A stretch of DNA of 64,000 nucleotides from Sinorhizobium sojae CCBAU 05684 (GTDB lineage Bacteria > Pseudomonadota > Alphaproteobacteria > Rhizobiales > Rhizobiaceae): the NCBI RefSeq assembly GCF_002288525.1, contig NZ_CP023067.1:2170001-2234000 (forward strand), written 5' to 3'. Each line of letters begins with the position of its first letter. The stretch's first letter is position 1. The translations under genes were made by a program, and so were the position numbers. Shown one piece after another: positions 1 through 10,069 of this stretch. Below the pieces are notes generated by a model. That model had not been told where the DNA came from. It saw only the letters and a program-made list of their open reading frames with translations, and did no database searches.

Positions 1-704
1 AACCGCAGCTTTCGGCTCGCCGTCACTTTGGCGTCGAGCTGCCTGAGAGAGCCGGACGCGGTGTTGCGCGGATTGACGTAAAGCGGCTTGCCCTGCGCCG
101 CCATCTCGGCATTCAATGCGGCGAAGTCCGACTTCGCCATATAGACCTCGCCGCGGACCTCGAGCACATCCGGCGCCCCGGCCGGCAATGTCTGCGGGAT
201 CATGCCGATCGTGCGGATATTGGCGGTGACGTTCTCTCCCGTCGTGCCGTCGCCACGCGTCGCCGCCGTCACCAGACGTCGGTTTTCATAGCGGAGCGAC
301 ATGGAAAGCCCGTCGATCTTCGGCTCGGCGGTAAAGGCAAGCGAATGGTCGGGGATGAGACCCAGATAGCGATAGATGCTCGCCACGAAGTCGCGCGCGT
401 CCTCGTCGGAGAACGTGTTGTCGAGCGAGAGCATCGGCCGCGCATGGAGGACCGGCTGGAAGGTGAGCGACGGTGCCGCGCCGACCTTCCTCGACGGGCT
501 ATCCTCGCGGATCAGCGCCGGAAAGCGGGCCTCGATCAGATCGTTGCGCCGCTTCAGCGCGTCGTAATCCGCATCGCTAATCTCCGGCGCATCCTGCCCG
601 TGATAAAGCGCATCGTGGCGCGCGAGTTCAGTGACCAGGAAGGCAAGCTCCTCGGCCGCTTCCGTATCGCTCAATTCATCGACGGGTTTCTGATTGTTCG
701 ACAT
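1..704 (-). CDS. ligA: NAD-dependent DNA ligase LigA, N-terminal part (runs off the left edge)
   Basis: The first 234 codons of the NAD-dependent DNA ligase, which seals nicks in replication and repair. The N-terminal helical Ia domain comes first (HDALYHG, SDADYD, LDNTF). The adenylation domain follows with the AEPKIDG motif, whose lysine near residue 128 accepts the AMP, then ATRGDG and EVRGE. The ATG is preceded by GGAG about 9 bases upstream. The OB-fold, zinc finger, HhH and BRCT domains would lie outside the window. It is the last gene of the minus-strand run, 95 bp after recN, as in other rhizobia. The family call is certain; only the 3' end is missing. Confidence 0.97.
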   Translation of the reverse strand, partial: MSNNQKPVDELSDTEAAEELAFLVTELARHDALYHGQDAPEISDADYDALKRRNDLIEARFPALIREDSPSRKVGAAPSLTFQPVLHARPMLSLDNTFSDEDARDFVASIYRYLGLIPDHSLAFTAEPKIDGLSMSLRYENRRLVTAATRGDGTTGENVTANIRTIGMIPQTLPAGAPDVLEVRGEVYMAKSDFAALNAEMAAQGKPLYVNPRNTASGSLRQLDAKVTASRKLR

Positions 705-799
705 GCGCCACGACTCCGAAATGGGAGTTGTCTTATAGCAAAGATCAGCGACGGGAAGATCAGTTCCCTCGCGTTTTCAACGCCTTTGCGTTGGAAAGA

Positions 800-2473
800 T
801 CACCCATTCCCCGCCAGCAATCTTGCCGCGGCCGCTCTCGCTTCCTCGGTGATCGAAGCGCCGGCCAGCATGCGGGCAATCTCCTCGGTGCGCGCGTCGT
901 CGTCCATGCGGGCGACACGAGTCGCGATCGTTTCGGCCCTCTCCGCCGACGGCCCCTTGGAGATCAGGAGGTGTGTCGCCGCGCGGGCGGCGACCTGCGG
1001 CGCATGGGTGACGGAAAGCACCTGAACGGTCTTCGAGAGCCGCTTCAGCCGCTGGCCGATGGCATCCGCAACCGCGCCGCCGACGCCGGTGTCGATCTCG
1101 TCGAAGACGAGCGTCGGCGCCGAGCCGCGATCGGCCAGCGCCACCTTGAGCGCCAGCAGGAAACGCGAAAGCTCGCCGCCCGAGGCGACCTTCATGATCG
1201 GCCCCGGACGGGTGCCGGGATTGGTCTGCACATGGAACTCGACGACGTCGATACCTTCTGCCGTCGGCGTGGCCGGGTCGGTGGCGACCTCGACCATGAA
1301 GCGCGCCCGCTCGAGCTTCAGCGCCGGCAACTCTTCCATCACGGCGGCCGAGAGCGCCGCCGCCGTGTTGCGGCGCTTCTCCGAAAGCGCGCGGGCTGCC
1401 GCGTCGAAGGCGGCCCGTGCCTCCGCGACTTGCACCTCGAACTGCTTCAACTTCTCTTCGCCCGCATCGAGATCGGCGAGGTCGGAAATCATCCGTACGG
1501 CGAGAGCCGGCAGTTCGACGACCGGGACGGAATATTTGCGGCTCGCGGCACGCAACGCAAACAGCCGCTCCTCGACGCGCTCCAGTTCCTTCGGGTCGAA
1601 CTCTGTATTGCGCAGTGCCCGTTCCACTGCCATCTGCGCGTCGGAAAGCTGATTGAGCGCGCCGTCCAGAAGCTCGACGGTTTCTTCGAGCAGGCCCGGC
1701 GCCTCGTGACTCTTGCGCTCGAGCCGCCGGACGAGCGAGGCGATCAGAGGCACTGGCGAGGCGTTGCCGTTCAGGAAATCGGACGCCTCGCTGATATCGC
1801 CTGCGATGCGCTCCACCTTCATCATCCGCGCCCGGGCTTCCGCCAGCTCCTCCTCTTCGCCGTCGCGCGGTGACAGCGTTTCCAGTTCCTCCACGGAGGA
1901 GCGCAGGTAATCCGCCTCCCGCGCCGCCGCTTCCACCTTTTCACGATGCTTCTTCAGGCCGCGCTCCGCATCCTTCCAGGCACGGTAGAGCGCCGCCACC
2001 TCGTCCGCCGCCTCGACGGTGCCGCCGAAGGCGTCGAGCAGCGCACGATGGGCGTCGATGTCGACTAGCGCCCGGTCGTCATGCTGGCCGTGAATCTCGA
2101 CGAGCGTCTGCCCCGCCTGACGCATCAACTGCACGCTCACCGGCTGGTCGTTGATGAAGGCTTTCGTGCGGCCATCTGCCGATTGCACGCGGCGGAAGAT
2201 GAGATCGCCGTCGTCGTCAATGCCGTTTTCGCGTAGAAAGAGCCGCGCCGCGTGCGCCGCCGGCACGTCGAACACGGCCGTCACCTGCCCCTTGTCCTCG
2301 CCGTGGCGGACGAGCGAGCCGTCACCGCGCCCGCCGAGTGCCAGCGACAGGCTGTCGAGGAGGATGGATTTGCCGGCGCCGGTTTCGCCGGTCAGCACGG
2401 AGAGCCCGGCGTCGAAGCTGAGGTCAAGCCGTTCGATCAGGACGATATCGCGGATCGAGAGCTGCGCGAGCAT
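800..2473 (-). CDS. recN: DNA repair protein RecN (SMC-like ATPase)
   Basis: A 557-residue RecN, an SMC-related ATPase that acts early in recombinational repair of double-strand breaks. The Walker A loop GETGAGKS is at residues 29-36, the middle is a charged coiled coil, and the C-terminal half holds the ABC-type signature SGGELSRFLLALK and the Walker B segment TLVFDEIDTGVGG. The length matches the family (about 550). It sits between bamD and ligA on the same strand. The 94-bp gap upstream holds a short dispersed repeat, so whether it shares a transcript with bamD is open. Confidence 0.97.
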   Translation of the reverse strand: MLAQLSIRDIVLIERLDLSFDAGLSVLTGETGAGKSILLDSLSLALGGRGDGSLVRHGEDKGQVTAVFDVPAAHAARLFLRENGIDDDGDLIFRRVQSADGRTKAFINDQPVSVQLMRQAGQTLVEIHGQHDDRALVDIDAHRALLDAFGGTVEAADEVAALYRAWKDAERGLKKHREKVEAAAREADYLRSSVEELETLSPRDGEEEELAEARARMMKVERIAGDISEASDFLNGNASPVPLIASLVRRLERKSHEAPGLLEETVELLDGALNQLSDAQMAVERALRNTEFDPKELERVEERLFALRAASRKYSVPVVELPALAVRMISDLADLDAGEEKLKQFEVQVAEARAAFDAAARALSEKRRNTAAALSAAVMEELPALKLERARFMVEVATDPATPTAEGIDVVEFHVQTNPGTRPGPIMKVASGGELSRFLLALKVALADRGSAPTLVFDEIDTGVGGAVADAIGQRLKRLSKTVQVLSVTHAPQVAARAATHLLISKGPSAERAETIATRVARMDDDARTEEIARMLAGASITEEARAAAARLLAGNG

Positions 2474-2491
2474 CCGATTTCAGATCTTCCT

Positions 2492-2550
2492 AGAGCAGTT
2501 CCAGCAAAAGTGCGTAGCGGTTTTGCATTCGGAATTGCGTGAAAACAAAA
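2492..2550. repeat. Short dispersed rhizobial intergenic repeat
   Basis: AT-richer block between recN and bamD of the form AGAGCAGTTCC..AAAGTG..GCGGTTTT..CGGAATTGCGTGAAAAC. I recognise this as a sequence very common between genes in Rhizobiales (RIME-like). It appears only once in this window, so the repeat status rests on recall and not on a second local copy. Confidence 0.55.
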
Positions 2551-2567
2551 GGCAGGGCGCGAGGCAA

Positions 2568-3434
2568 TCAGGCGCCGATGAGCTTCTTGCCGGCGCGCGC
2601 GATCCAGGACGTGCCGCTTTCGCGCGGTTCGAGACCGCCCGACTGCAGCAGCTTATAGGAATCGGCGTACCACTTGCTGTCCGGGTAGTTGTGTCCGAGA
2701 ACCGCCGCCGCCGTCTGGGCCTCCGCCGTCACGCCCATGGCGTAATAGGCCTCGACGAGACGCGCCAGCGCTTCCTCGACCTGATTGGTATTGGAATATT
2801 GCTCGACGACGACGCGGAAGCGCGAAATGGCGGCAAGATATTCCTTGCGCTCGAGATAGTAGCGGCCGACCTGCATCTCCTTGCCGGCCAGCTGATCGCG
2901 GGCGAAACGGATCTTTGCCTGCGCATCGTCGACATATTCGGACTCGGGATATTTATCCACGACCACCTGCATCGCTTCGATCGCCTTCATCGCAGGTTTC
3001 TGGTCCTGCGTCACCGCCGGAATCTGTTTCGTATAGGCGAGGCCCTGGATATATTGCGCATAGGCCGCGTCTTCCGACTGCGGATAAAGGTTCAGATAGC
3101 GATTGCTGGAGTTGATCGCCTCCTGGTACTGGCCGTTGCGGTAAGCGACGAAGGCATTCATCACCAGCGCCTTGCGTGCATACTCGGAGAAGGGATGCTG
3201 GCGGTCGATGGCCTCGAACTTGCGCGCCGCTTCGGTGGTCTTGCCGGCATTGAGGTTGGCGAGACCCTGGTTGTAGAGCACTTCCGGCGGGTCCGTCTCG
3301 GCGGTGAGTTTGGTGATATCGATGTCGGGATCGTTCTGGCAGGCGGTGATCAGGCTGCTGCCGGCGAAGGTCGCAAGGACGACCGTGGCAACGCGCGCTG
3401 CTTTTCTCATCTCAACAGAAACTGCAAGAACCAT
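2568..3434 (-). CDS. bamD: Outer membrane assembly lipoprotein BamD (ComL/YfiO family)
   Basis: A 288-residue lipoprotein of the BAM complex that inserts beta-barrel proteins in the outer membrane. The signal peptide ends in a lipobox (LITAC, Cys32). The rest is tetratricopeptide-like helices: [20 protein letters not shown], then [13 protein letters not shown], then EYLAAISRF. An upstream ATG at 3500 is in frame, but those residues (arginine-rich, before the signal peptide) do not look like protein, so the ATG at 3434 was chosen; the one at 3410 is also possible. The neighbours lpxC and recN are on the same strand, and an outer-membrane role fits beside lpxC. Confidence 0.93.
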   Translation of the reverse strand: MVLAVSVEMRKAARVATVVLATFAGSSLITACQNDPDIDITKLTAETDPPEVLYNQGLANLNAGKTTEAARKFEAIDRQHPFSEYARKALVMNAFVAYRNGQYQEAINSSNRYLNLYPQSEDAAYAQYIQGLAYTKQIPAVTQDQKPAMKAIEAMQVVVDKYPESEYVDDAQAKIRFARDQLAGKEMQVGRYYLERKEYLAAISRFRVVVEQYSNTNQVEEALARLVEAYYAMGVTAEAQTAAAVLGHNYPDSKWYADSYKLLQSGGLEPRESGTSWIARAGKKLIGA

Positions 3435-3461
3435 CGGATATTCCCGTTTCCCCCTACAACG

Positions 3462-3560
3462 CCGCGCGTATGATCCGACGCGCAAAGGTCGCTGTAGCAT
3501 TTTTAAGTTGCTGCATGATTCCTTAAATCGTTCTCGATGTAAGGAATCATGCAGTCGCGG
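3462..3560 (+). repeat. Mosaic palindromic repeat, class A
   Basis: Left module of the form CGCGCGT..ACGCGCAAAGGTCGCTGTAGCA, then a right module that is a hairpin with a perfect 15-bp stem (CTGCATGATTCCTTA at 3511-3525 paired with 3540-3554) and an end TCGCGG. Related copies are at 20711, 26678, 35939 and, inverted, 37045. Intergenic between bamD and lpxC. Confidence 0.8.
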
Positions 3561-3720
3561 CCAGCACCCGCCAGACTTGCGGGTTTTAGAGCAAGTTGCC
3601 TAAAGACCGCAACGTCATGATCGGCAATTCATGCAAATTTGTGGCATTGTGCGGCGCCCTGCGTCATTTCAGGCGCACAGGTGGCGCCGAAACCGCGAAC
3701 GACTTGCCGACTTCGCCTGA

Positions 3721-3748
3721 AAGAAAATGCCGACCCCTCAGGGCCGGC
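3721..3748 (-). terminator. Rho-independent terminator after lpxC
   Basis: On the minus strand an imperfect GC stem (GCCGGCCC with GGGGTCGGC, one G-T pair) is followed directly by ATTTTCTTTC. It begins 27 bases after the lpxC stop codon, the expected place for an intrinsic terminator. It would separate lpxC from bamD. Confidence 0.7.
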
Positions 3749-3774
3749 GACTGGAGAACCGAGGAATTCTGTTA

Positions 3775-4728
3775 CTATGCCGACCAGGGTGCAAAGCCGG
3801 TGGCGGCAACCGCGACCATGTCGCGCGAGCGGGTGCGCTGACGCTGGCTCGCGGTTTCCACCACTTCATAGGCGCTCGGATCGCTGAGCAGAGCCTTCAA
3901 GGCATTGGCGTTCATCTTGTGGCCGCCGCGATAGGACCGGTAGCAGCCGAGGAACGGCGCGCCTGCCAGCGAAAGATCGCCGACAGCGTCGAGCGTCTTA
4001 TGGCGAACGAACTCGTCCGCATAGCGAAGCCCCTCGACATTGATGACCGTGTTGTCGTCCGAGATCACCACTGAATTCTCAAGCGACGAGCCGAGCGCAA
4101 AGCCGCCCGCCCACAGCCGCTCGACGTCGCGCATGAAACCGAAGGTGCGCGCCCGCGACAATTCCCGCTTAAAGACCGCGGGGGTGAGATCGCCCTTCCA
4201 GGACTGGCGGCCGATCAGCGGACAATCGAAGTCGATCTCTACCTCGAAGCGCATGCCGTCATAGGGCATGAACTCCGACCAGGAGGCGCCCGATTCGACG
4301 CGCACCGGCTTCAGGACGCGGATGTAGCGGCGCTTCACTGCAAGCGCCTGGATACCGGACTGCTCGATGGCCTCGATAAAAGGCTCCGAACTGCCGTCCA
4401 TGATCGGCATTTCCGCGCCGTGCACCTCGATCAACAGGTTGTCGAGGCCGAGCGCGTAGATCGCCGCCATGACGTGTTCGATGGTCGCGATCGAGGTCGC
4501 CGGCGAAAGGCCGAGAACCGTGCAAAGATCCGTATTGCCCACCTGCGACGAAACGGCCTTGAATTCGCTGACACGCCCGTCCGCTAGCACTCGCTGGAAT
4601 ACGATGCCGGCATCGGCCTCGGCGGGATGGAAGGTAATCTCCACCTCGGAGCCCGAGTGAACGCCAATCCCCTTGAGAGTTACCGGGCTTGCAATCGTCG
4701 TCTGAAACCCGAGCAGTTCAATTCCCAT
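3775..4728 (-). CDS. lpxC: UDP-3-O-acyl-N-acetylglucosamine deacetylase LpxC
   Basis: Zinc deacetylase that carries out the committed step of lipid A synthesis. The three zinc ligands are visible: His85 (in TIEHVMAA), His243 and Asp247 (VRHKTLDAVGD). The conserved His270 (YRGGHKMNA) and Glu84 are the expected catalytic residues. The length of 317 residues is normal for rhizobia. The start MGIELLGFQTT was chosen because it matches the family start; an ATG six codons upstream (4746) is also in frame, and neither has a strong ribosome binding site. It follows ftsZ in the same direction, but a terminator hairpin and a 300-bp gap suggest that lpxC has its own promoter. Confidence 0.96.
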   Translation of the reverse strand: MGIELLGFQTTIASPVTLKGIGVHSGSEVEITFHPAEADAGIVFQRVLADGRVSEFKAVSSQVGNTDLCTVLGLSPATSIATIEHVMAAIYALGLDNLLIEVHGAEMPIMDGSSEPFIEAIEQSGIQALAVKRRYIRVLKPVRVESGASWSEFMPYDGMRFEVEIDFDCPLIGRQSWKGDLTPAVFKRELSRARTFGFMRDVERLWAGGFALGSSLENSVVISDDNTVINVEGLRYADEFVRHKTLDAVGDLSLAGAPFLGCYRSYRGGHKMNANALKALLSDPSAYEVVETASQRQRTRSRDMVAVAATGFAPWSA

Positions 4729-4970
4729 TCTCGTCGTCACTTTCATTTCACGGCCAAGGCCAATCTGCTAACGAGTACAGCGACATTCGACACCTTCGGC
4801 TCGATACCCGTAATCGAACCCACAGCGCCCAATCGAATCGCATGCACCCCCAAATCCGATCGTGAAAATAAGAGTTCGGAGGCACCATTCCAAATCACTG
4901 TTCGTTTCGTTTTGTTACGCAATTCAAATGCGCACAATAGAACGGGTAAACCACCGATTTTGCAACGAGA

Positions 4971-5001
4971 ATTTAAAATGCCCGGGCGTGAGCCCGGGCA
5001 T
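4971..5001 (-). terminator. Terminator hairpin after ftsZ
   Basis: Perfect 10-bp stem (ATGCCCGGGC and GCCCGGGCAT) with loop TCAC on the minus strand, followed by TTTAAAT. It starts 27 bases after the ftsZ stop. It marks the likely 3' end of the dcw transcript and separates ftsZ from lpxC. Confidence 0.75.
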
Positions 5002-5028
5002 CGGCAAGGCGAAGGAACGACCTTCGAA

Positions 5029-6789
5029 TCAGCTCGACTGGCGGCGCAGGAAGGCCGGAATTTCGAGCTGATCGTCGTCGTGCGCACGCATCTGCGGCGT
5101 GACGCGGCCCTGATCGTCGAGCTGGCCGCGCCGCGGCGCATAGAGGCTTGCCTCCGGCGACAGCGGCCGGCGCTGCTGCGAGGCGGCGCTCGGCGCGGCT
5201 GCGGTCATGTCGGCAGAGACGTTTTGGGTGTCCCTTTCGCGCAGACCGAGCGAGCTCGTGATCCGGTTAAGGAGCCCCATCGGGCCACGCTCTTCCTGCA
5301 GCGAGGGCGCCGGCTGCGTGCGGCGTTCCATCTCGGCTTTTACGACCGGCGGAAAATCCTCGACCTTCGGCATGCGGACCGGCTCGGCATGCTGGCGCAC
5401 GACGGCGGCCGGTTCCTGGCGAACCGGCTGCGGCTGCGGCTGAGCCTGGGCCTGTACGGGCGCATCGACCGGCCGCTGTACCGGCTGAACCTGGCGAGCT
5501 ACGGGAACGGCTTCCACCGGGGCGAGGCCGGCAAAGAGTTTGCTCTGCGGACGAAAGGCCTCTTCCTGTGCCGGCTGCGCAGGGGTTGCGACCTGAGCGC
5601 GGGTGGCGATATCCAGCTCGCGTTCCATCTCGGCCTCACGGATCGCCAGAGCGATGTGATCGACCGGCTGTGCCGGCTGCGGCGCGGCCTGCTGAAGCGG
5701 CGGCTGCGGTTGAGGCGCGGGCTGCTGCTGCACCGCCGGCTGCGGAACAGCGGCGGACGGGCGAACGATCGGCTTCGGCGCTACCGGGCGAAAGTCGGCA
5801 GAGCGGCCGGAACCTTCCGCCACCGCGCGATCGATACCGGTTGCGACGACCGAGACTCGGATCAGGCCCTCAAGCTCTTCGTCGAAGGTCGCGCCGAGGA
5901 TGATGTTGGCGTCCGGATCCACTTCCTCGCGGATACGCGTCGCGGCTTCGTCCACCTCGAAGAGGGTGAGGTCGCGGCCGCCGGTGATGGAAATGAGCAA
6001 CCCTTGAGCGCCCTTCATCGAGGTCTCGTCGAGCAGCGGGTTGGCGATTGCGGCTTCGGCAGCGGCCATGGCGCGGCCCTCGCCGGAGGCTTCGCCCGTG
6101 CCCATCATGGCGCGGCCCATCTCGCGCATCACCGAGCGGACGTCGGCGAAGTCGAGATTGATGAGGCCTTCCTTGACCATCAGGTCGGTGATGCAGGCGA
6201 CGCCCGAATAGAGAACCTGGTCGGCCATGGCGAAGGCGTCCGCGAAGGTCGTCTTGTCATTGGCGATACGGAAGAGGTTCTGGTTCGGGATGACGATCAG
6301 CGTGTCGACCGACTTCTGCAGGTCGGCGATGCCCTGGTCGGCAATGCGCATGCGGCGCCCCCCTTCGAATTGGAAGGGCTTGGTGACGACGCCGACGGTG
6401 AGGATACCCTTGTTGCGGGCCGCCTGGGCGACGATCGGGGCCGCGCCCGTGCCGGTGCCGCCGCCCATGCCGGCGGTGACGAAGCACATATGGGTGCCGT
6501 TCAGGTGATCGATGATCTCATCGATGCACTCCTCGGCGGCCGCCCGGCCGACTTCCGGCTGAGAACCGGCGCCGAGACCCTCGGTGACGGCGACACCCAT
6601 CTGGATGATCCGCTCCGCCTTGGTCATGGTGAGCGCCTGCGCATCCGTGTTGGCGACGACGAAATCGACGCCCTGGAGGCCTGCGGTGATCATGTTGTTG
6701 ACGGCGTTGCCGCCGCCGCCGCCGACGCCGAAGACCGTGATGCGGGGCTTCAGCTCGGTAATGTCCGGCTTCTGCAAGTTGATGGCCAT
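5029..6789 (-). CDS. ftsZ: Cell division GTPase FtsZ (long-linker form)
   Basis: Tubulin-like GTPase that forms the Z ring. The GTP signature GGGTGTG is at residues 109-115, with NTDAQAL near 48 and the synergy-loop region [14 protein letters not shown] present. At 586 residues it is about 200 longer than the E. coli protein; the extra length is a Pro/Gln-rich disordered linker (residues about 330-565) typical of alphaproteobacteria. The C-terminal peptide [10 protein letters not shown], which binds FtsA, closes the protein. The start MAINLQKP was chosen because GGAACGG lies just upstream; an in-frame ATG at 6855 has no such support. A hairpin precedes it in the 99-bp gap after ftsA, and a terminator follows. 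Confidence 0.98.
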   Translation of the reverse strand: MAINLQKPDITELKPRITVFGVGGGGGNAVNNMITAGLQGVDFVVANTDAQALTMTKAERIIQMGVAVTEGLGAGSQPEVGRAAAEECIDEIIDHLNGTHMCFVTAGMGGGTGTGAAPIVAQAARNKGILTVGVVTKPFQFEGGRRMRIADQGIADLQKSVDTLIVIPNQNLFRIANDKTTFADAFAMADQVLYSGVACITDLMVKEGLINLDFADVRSVMREMGRAMMGTGEASGEGRAMAAAEAAIANPLLDETSMKGAQGLLISITGGRDLTLFEVDEAATRIREEVDPDANIILGATFDEELEGLIRVSVVATGIDRAVAEGSGRSADFRPVAPKPIVRPSAAVPQPAVQQQPAPQPQPPLQQAAPQPAQPVDHIALAIREAEMERELDIATRAQVATPAQPAQEEAFRPQSKLFAGLAPVEAVPVARQVQPVQRPVDAPVQAQAQPQPQPVRQEPAAVVRQHAEPVRMPKVEDFPPVVKAEMERRTQPAPSLQEERGPMGLLNRITSSLGLRERDTQNVSADMTAAAPSAASQQRRPLSPEASLYAPRRGQLDDQGRVTPQMRAHDDDQLEIPAFLRRQSS

Positions 6790-6860
6790 TTTACCGTTCC
6801 TTCTCTTTCTCTGGCCGCCTTGCCGAGTCGGCCAAATCCTTGAAAACTCAAACACCCGGT

Positions 6861-6886
6861 TTCGCCGGCAACTGGTGCCCGGCGAA
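6861..6886 (-). terminator. Hairpin between ftsA and ftsZ, possible attenuator
   Basis: On the minus strand a perfect 8-bp stem (TTCGCCGG with CCGGCGAA, 10-base loop) starts three bases after the ftsA stop. It is followed by a run that includes GTGTTTGAGTTTTC. It may be a weak terminator or an RNA processing site that sets the ratio of FtsA to FtsZ. The T-run is interrupted, so the role is uncertain. Confidence 0.35.
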
Positions 6887-6888
6887 GC

Positions 6889-8220
6889 CTAAAAGCTTTC
6901 CTTCAGCCATTGCCCCACGCGGGCAATGCGGCTGTTGCCGCCGCCGAAGGCCGAGAACACGCCGCCGTCGCTGGCATGGGTCTCGAGATCGGCAACCTGC
7001 GGGTAGATCATCAGTCCGACGGCCGTGGAAAATGCCGGCCCCTTTGCTGCGGCCGGCAGACCGGAAACCCCGAGCGGCCGACCGATGCGGACATTGCGCG
7101 CCAGCATGCGTCGAGCCGCCTCCGGCAGGCCGGTCAGCTGGCTCGCACCGCCCGTCAGCACGATCCGCTTGCCGACGACCGGGCTGAAGCCGGAGCGCTG
7201 AATGCGGTCGCGGATAAGCTCCAGCGTCTCCTCGATGCGGGCCCGCACGATGCGGGAAACGAGCTCACGCGGGACATGGGTCGGCTGGTCGCGCTCATCC
7301 TCGCCGATCGGCGGAACCGAGACGATATCGCGCTCGTCGGCGCTGTTGGCGAGCGCCGAGCCGTGCACGACCTTGAGCCGTTCCGCATCCTCGATGCGGG
7401 TCGAAAGACCGCGCGCGAGGTCGGTGGTCACGTGATGCCCGCCGAGGCTGACGGCATCCGCATGGATAAGCTTGCCTTCGGCGAAGACGGAGATCGTCGT
7501 CGTGCCGCCGCCCATGTCGATTGCGGCACAGCCGAGTTCGACCTCGTCGTCGACAAGTGCTGCCAAGCCGCTGGCATAGGGGGTGGCGACCATGCCTTCG
7601 ACCGAAAGATGCGCGCGGTTGACGCAGAGCTCCAGGTTCTTTAGCGCCGCCCGCTCCGACGTCAGCACATGCATGTCGACGCCGAGCACGTCCCCGAACA
7701 TCGCCAACGGGTCACGAATGCCGCGCTCGCCGTCCAACGAGAAGCCGGTCGGCAGCGAGTGGAGGATCGCCCGGTCCGTGCGCTGGGACTGCTGGCCCGC
7801 GGCGGCAAGCACCTTCCGCAGGTCGTTGGCATCGACTTCCTGGCCGCCGAGGTCGATCGTCGCGGTATAGACGTCGCTCTGCAGGCGCCCGGCCGAAACG
7901 TTTACGATCAGGCTGTCGATCGTCAGGCCCGCCATGCGCTCGGCGGCGTCGACCGCAAGCCGCACGACGCTTTCAGCAGCATCGAGATCGGCGATCACGC
8001 CATTCTTGACGCCGCGCGACTTCTGATGGCCGATGCCGATGATTTCGATGTTGTGGGTGCGGCCGGGAAGAATCTGGCTTTCGGCGCGTGGCGTCAGCCG
8101 GCCGATCATGCAGACGACCTTGGTCGAACCGATATCGAGCACGGAGACGACATGAGACCGCTTCGAGGAAAGCGGCTTCAGGCGCGGAAGACCGAAACTG
8201 GAGGAACCGAACAGGTTCAT
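6889..8220 (-). CDS. ftsA: Cell division protein FtsA (actin-like membrane anchor for FtsZ)
   Basis: 443-residue actin-family ATPase that tethers FtsZ to the inner membrane and recruits later division proteins. The phosphate-1 loop DIGSTK is at residues 29-34, the second phosphate loop AAIDMGGGTTTISV near 220, and the adenosine motif GKRIVLTGGASQL near 350. The last residues (VGQWLKESF) form the amphipathic membrane helix. The start [10 protein letters not shown] overlaps the ftsQ stop (ATGA), which argues against the much longer open frame upstream and indicates coupled translation. Confidence 0.97.
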   Translation of the reverse strand: MNLFGSSSFGLPRLKPLSSKRSHVVSVLDIGSTKVVCMIGRLTPRAESQILPGRTHNIEIIGIGHQKSRGVKNGVIADLDAAESVVRLAVDAAERMAGLTIDSLIVNVSAGRLQSDVYTATIDLGGQEVDANDLRKVLAAAGQQSQRTDRAILHSLPTGFSLDGERGIRDPLAMFGDVLGVDMHVLTSERAALKNLELCVNRAHLSVEGMVATPYASGLAALVDDEVELGCAAIDMGGGTTTISVFAEGKLIHADAVSLGGHHVTTDLARGLSTRIEDAERLKVVHGSALANSADERDIVSVPPIGEDERDQPTHVPRELVSRIVRARIEETLELIRDRIQRSGFSPVVGKRIVLTGGASQLTGLPEAARRMLARNVRIGRPLGVSGLPAAAKGPAFSTAVGLMIYPQVADLETHASDGGVFSAFGGGNSRIARVGQWLKESF

Positions 8221-9155
8221 ATCCGCTTCTCCTGTTTCTCCAGCTCCTTCAGCATCTTCTCCCTCGCCTTGAGCGCGACTTCCCGGCGCGCCACGGCATC
8301 CGGGGTCAATTGAATGGTCGTCCGATCGTCGAGCCGCAGATCGACGGCGGCAATGTCGCGCTCGAGAAGCTGATGCCCCTCTTCCATATCGGCGAGCACC
8401 CTCATCGCCCGGGCAACGCCTTTTTCGGGAAGCTTGACGACGATGCCGTTCTTGAGGACCAGATCCCAGCGCCGCCCCGCCACACGCACGAATGCCTTCA
8501 CGCGTGCGCGGAATTCCGGCCAACGGGAAAAATCGTCGTAGAAGTTGGCAGCCGCCGTCTCGGCATCGCGGCCGACAAAGAGCGGCAGCGCGGCGAACTT
8601 GTTGTCGCGCAAAGGCGCAATGACGCTGCCGCTGCGCTCGATGAGCGAAAGGTCCGATCCGTGCTGCCAGATACCGAAGGCCTTGCGCTCCGCGAGGTCC
8701 ACCTCGATCGTGCCGGGATAGACCTTGCGCACGGTGACGCTCTCCACCCACGGCAGTTCGCCGATCAGCCGGCGCGCCTCGGCGATGTCGAGCGCGACCA
8801 GCGACGTCGCCCCGTCGAGCCCAAGCTGCTGGAGAATATCGATCTCCGAGGTCTGCTCATTGCCGGAAACGCGCACATCCTCGATCGCAAAGCCTGCGGC
8901 GGTCGTCGAGGCCTGGGCGAAATTCTGCGTGTGACCGCCGAGCGACATGCCGTAGAGGCCGGTCGCCAGCAGGAAGGCGGCGGCGGAGAAGGTCCCCGTA
9001 TGCGCAGGAAAACGGACGCGGCCCGTACCGAGCCCGACGAGCAAGCGTACGCTTTTGCGCAGCGGACGCGGCAACACGAACGCGCCATCCGCTTCGGCCG
9101 AAACGCCGAGCGGGTGACGAACCCTTTTGCCCCTGTTGCCCCTCAACGCAAGCAC
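8217..9155 (-). CDS. ftsQ: Cell division protein FtsQ
   Basis: 312-residue bitopic division protein that links the early and late divisome. A basic cytoplasmic tail is followed by one membrane segment near residues 52-68 ([14 protein letters not shown]). A POTRA domain starts at about residue 85 ([21 protein letters not shown]) and the FtsQ beta domain follows. I place the start at a GTG (9153-9155): GGAGG lies seven bases upstream of it, whereas the alternative GTG at 9174-9176 has no ribosome binding site. This gives a 13-base overlap with ddlB. The stop overlaps the ftsA start (ATGA). Confidence 0.93.
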   Translation of the reverse strand: MLALRGNRGKRVRHPLGVSAEADGAFVLPRPLRKSVRLLVGLGTGRVRFPAHTGTFSAAAFLLATGLYGMSLGGHTQNFAQASTTAAGFAIEDVRVSGNEQTSEIDILQQLGLDGATSLVALDIAEARRLIGELPWVESVTVRKVYPGTIEVDLAERKAFGIWQHGSDLSLIERSGSVIAPLRDNKFAALPLFVGRDAETAAANFYDDFSRWPEFRARVKAFVRVAGRRWDLVLKNGIVVKLPEKGVARAMRVLADMEEGHQLLERDIAAVDLRLDDRTTIQLTPDAVARREVALKAREKMLKELEKQEKRI

Positions 9156-10069
9156 GATGCGTCCTCCACCATCCACCTGAGAAACTCGCCAAACTGAAGG
9201 CCTGCATGCTGCGCCATTTCGGGCACCAGGGAGGTCGGAGTCATGCCGGGCTGGGTGTTGATCTCCAGCCAGATAAGCTCGCCCTCGCCGTCGCCACGAT
9301 CATCGAAACGGAAGTCGGAACGACTGACGCCGCGGCAGCCGATTGCCTGATGCGCCTTCAATGCGAGTGTTTGTATTTTTTGGTAAATATTTGGTGAAAT
9401 CTCAGCGGGAATGACGTGTCTTGAGCCACCTTTTACGTATTTGGAATCATAGTCGTAAAAGGCGTGACCCTGCGGGATGATTTCAGTAACGCCGAGAGCC
9501 ATGTCGCCCATCACGCCGCAAGTGAGTTCACGCCCGGCGACATAGCGCTCGACCATGACCCGGTCGCCGTAACGCCAATCGCTCGACGTGATGACCTGGG
9601 GCGGATGCGACTGATCCTCCTTGACGATGACGACGCCGAAGCTCGAGCCTTCGCGCACCGGCTTGACCACGTAGGGCGGCTTCATCGGATGATCGCTGCC
9701 GAAAGCATGTCGATCCATCACCAACGCTTCGGCAACGGGTATGCCGGCAGCCTTGGCGACATGCTTGGCCTGCGCCTTGTCCATGGCGAGCGCGGAGGCG
9801 AGCACGCCGGAATGCGTATAGGGAATTTCCAGATACTCCAGAATGCCCTGGATCGTGCCGTCCTCGCCGAAGGGGCCGTGGAGCGCGTTGAAGGCGACAT
9901 CCGGGCGAAGTTCCGCAAGTACCGCCGCAACATCGCGCCCGACATCGACGCGCGCAACGCGATAACCCTCGGCTTCCAGAGCGTCCGCGCAAGCTGCCCC
10001 GGAAGACAGGCTCACGGGCCTCTCCGAGGAAAATCCACCCATCAGGACAGCAACATGCCTGCCGCTCAT
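9143..10069 (-). CDS. ddlB: D-alanine--D-alanine ligase
   Basis: ATP-grasp ligase that makes D-Ala-D-Ala for the peptidoglycan precursor. N-terminal [15 protein letters not shown] is the family's first motif, followed by [18 protein letters not shown], then the ATP-grasp core ([15 protein letters not shown]) and the metal-binding end ([22 protein letters not shown]). The 308-residue length is standard. It opens the ddlB-ftsQ-ftsA-ftsZ segment after a 322-bp gap, so a promoter probably lies upstream. Confidence 0.97.
   Translation of the reverse strand: MSGRHVAVLMGGFSSERPVSLSSGAACADALEAEGYRVARVDVGRDVAAVLAELRPDVAFNALHGPFGEDGTIQGILEYLEIPYTHSGVLASALAMDKAQAKHVAKAAGIPVAEALVMDRHAFGSDHPMKPPYVVKPVREGSSFGVVIVKEDQSHPPQVITSSDWRYGDRVMVERYVAGRELTCGVMGDMALGVTEIIPQGHAFYDYDSKYVKGGSRHVIPAEISPNIYQKIQTLALKAHQAIGCRGVSRSDFRFDDRGDGEGELIWLEINTQPGMTPTSLVPEMAQHAGLQFGEFLRWMVEDASCLR

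Noticed and set aside
4627..6843. 738-codon open frame antisense to ftsZ and the ftsZ-lpxC gap
   Set aside because: Long antisense frames are common in GC-rich coding DNA. The translation is Arg/Leu/Gly-rich with no domain, and ftsZ on the other strand is certain.
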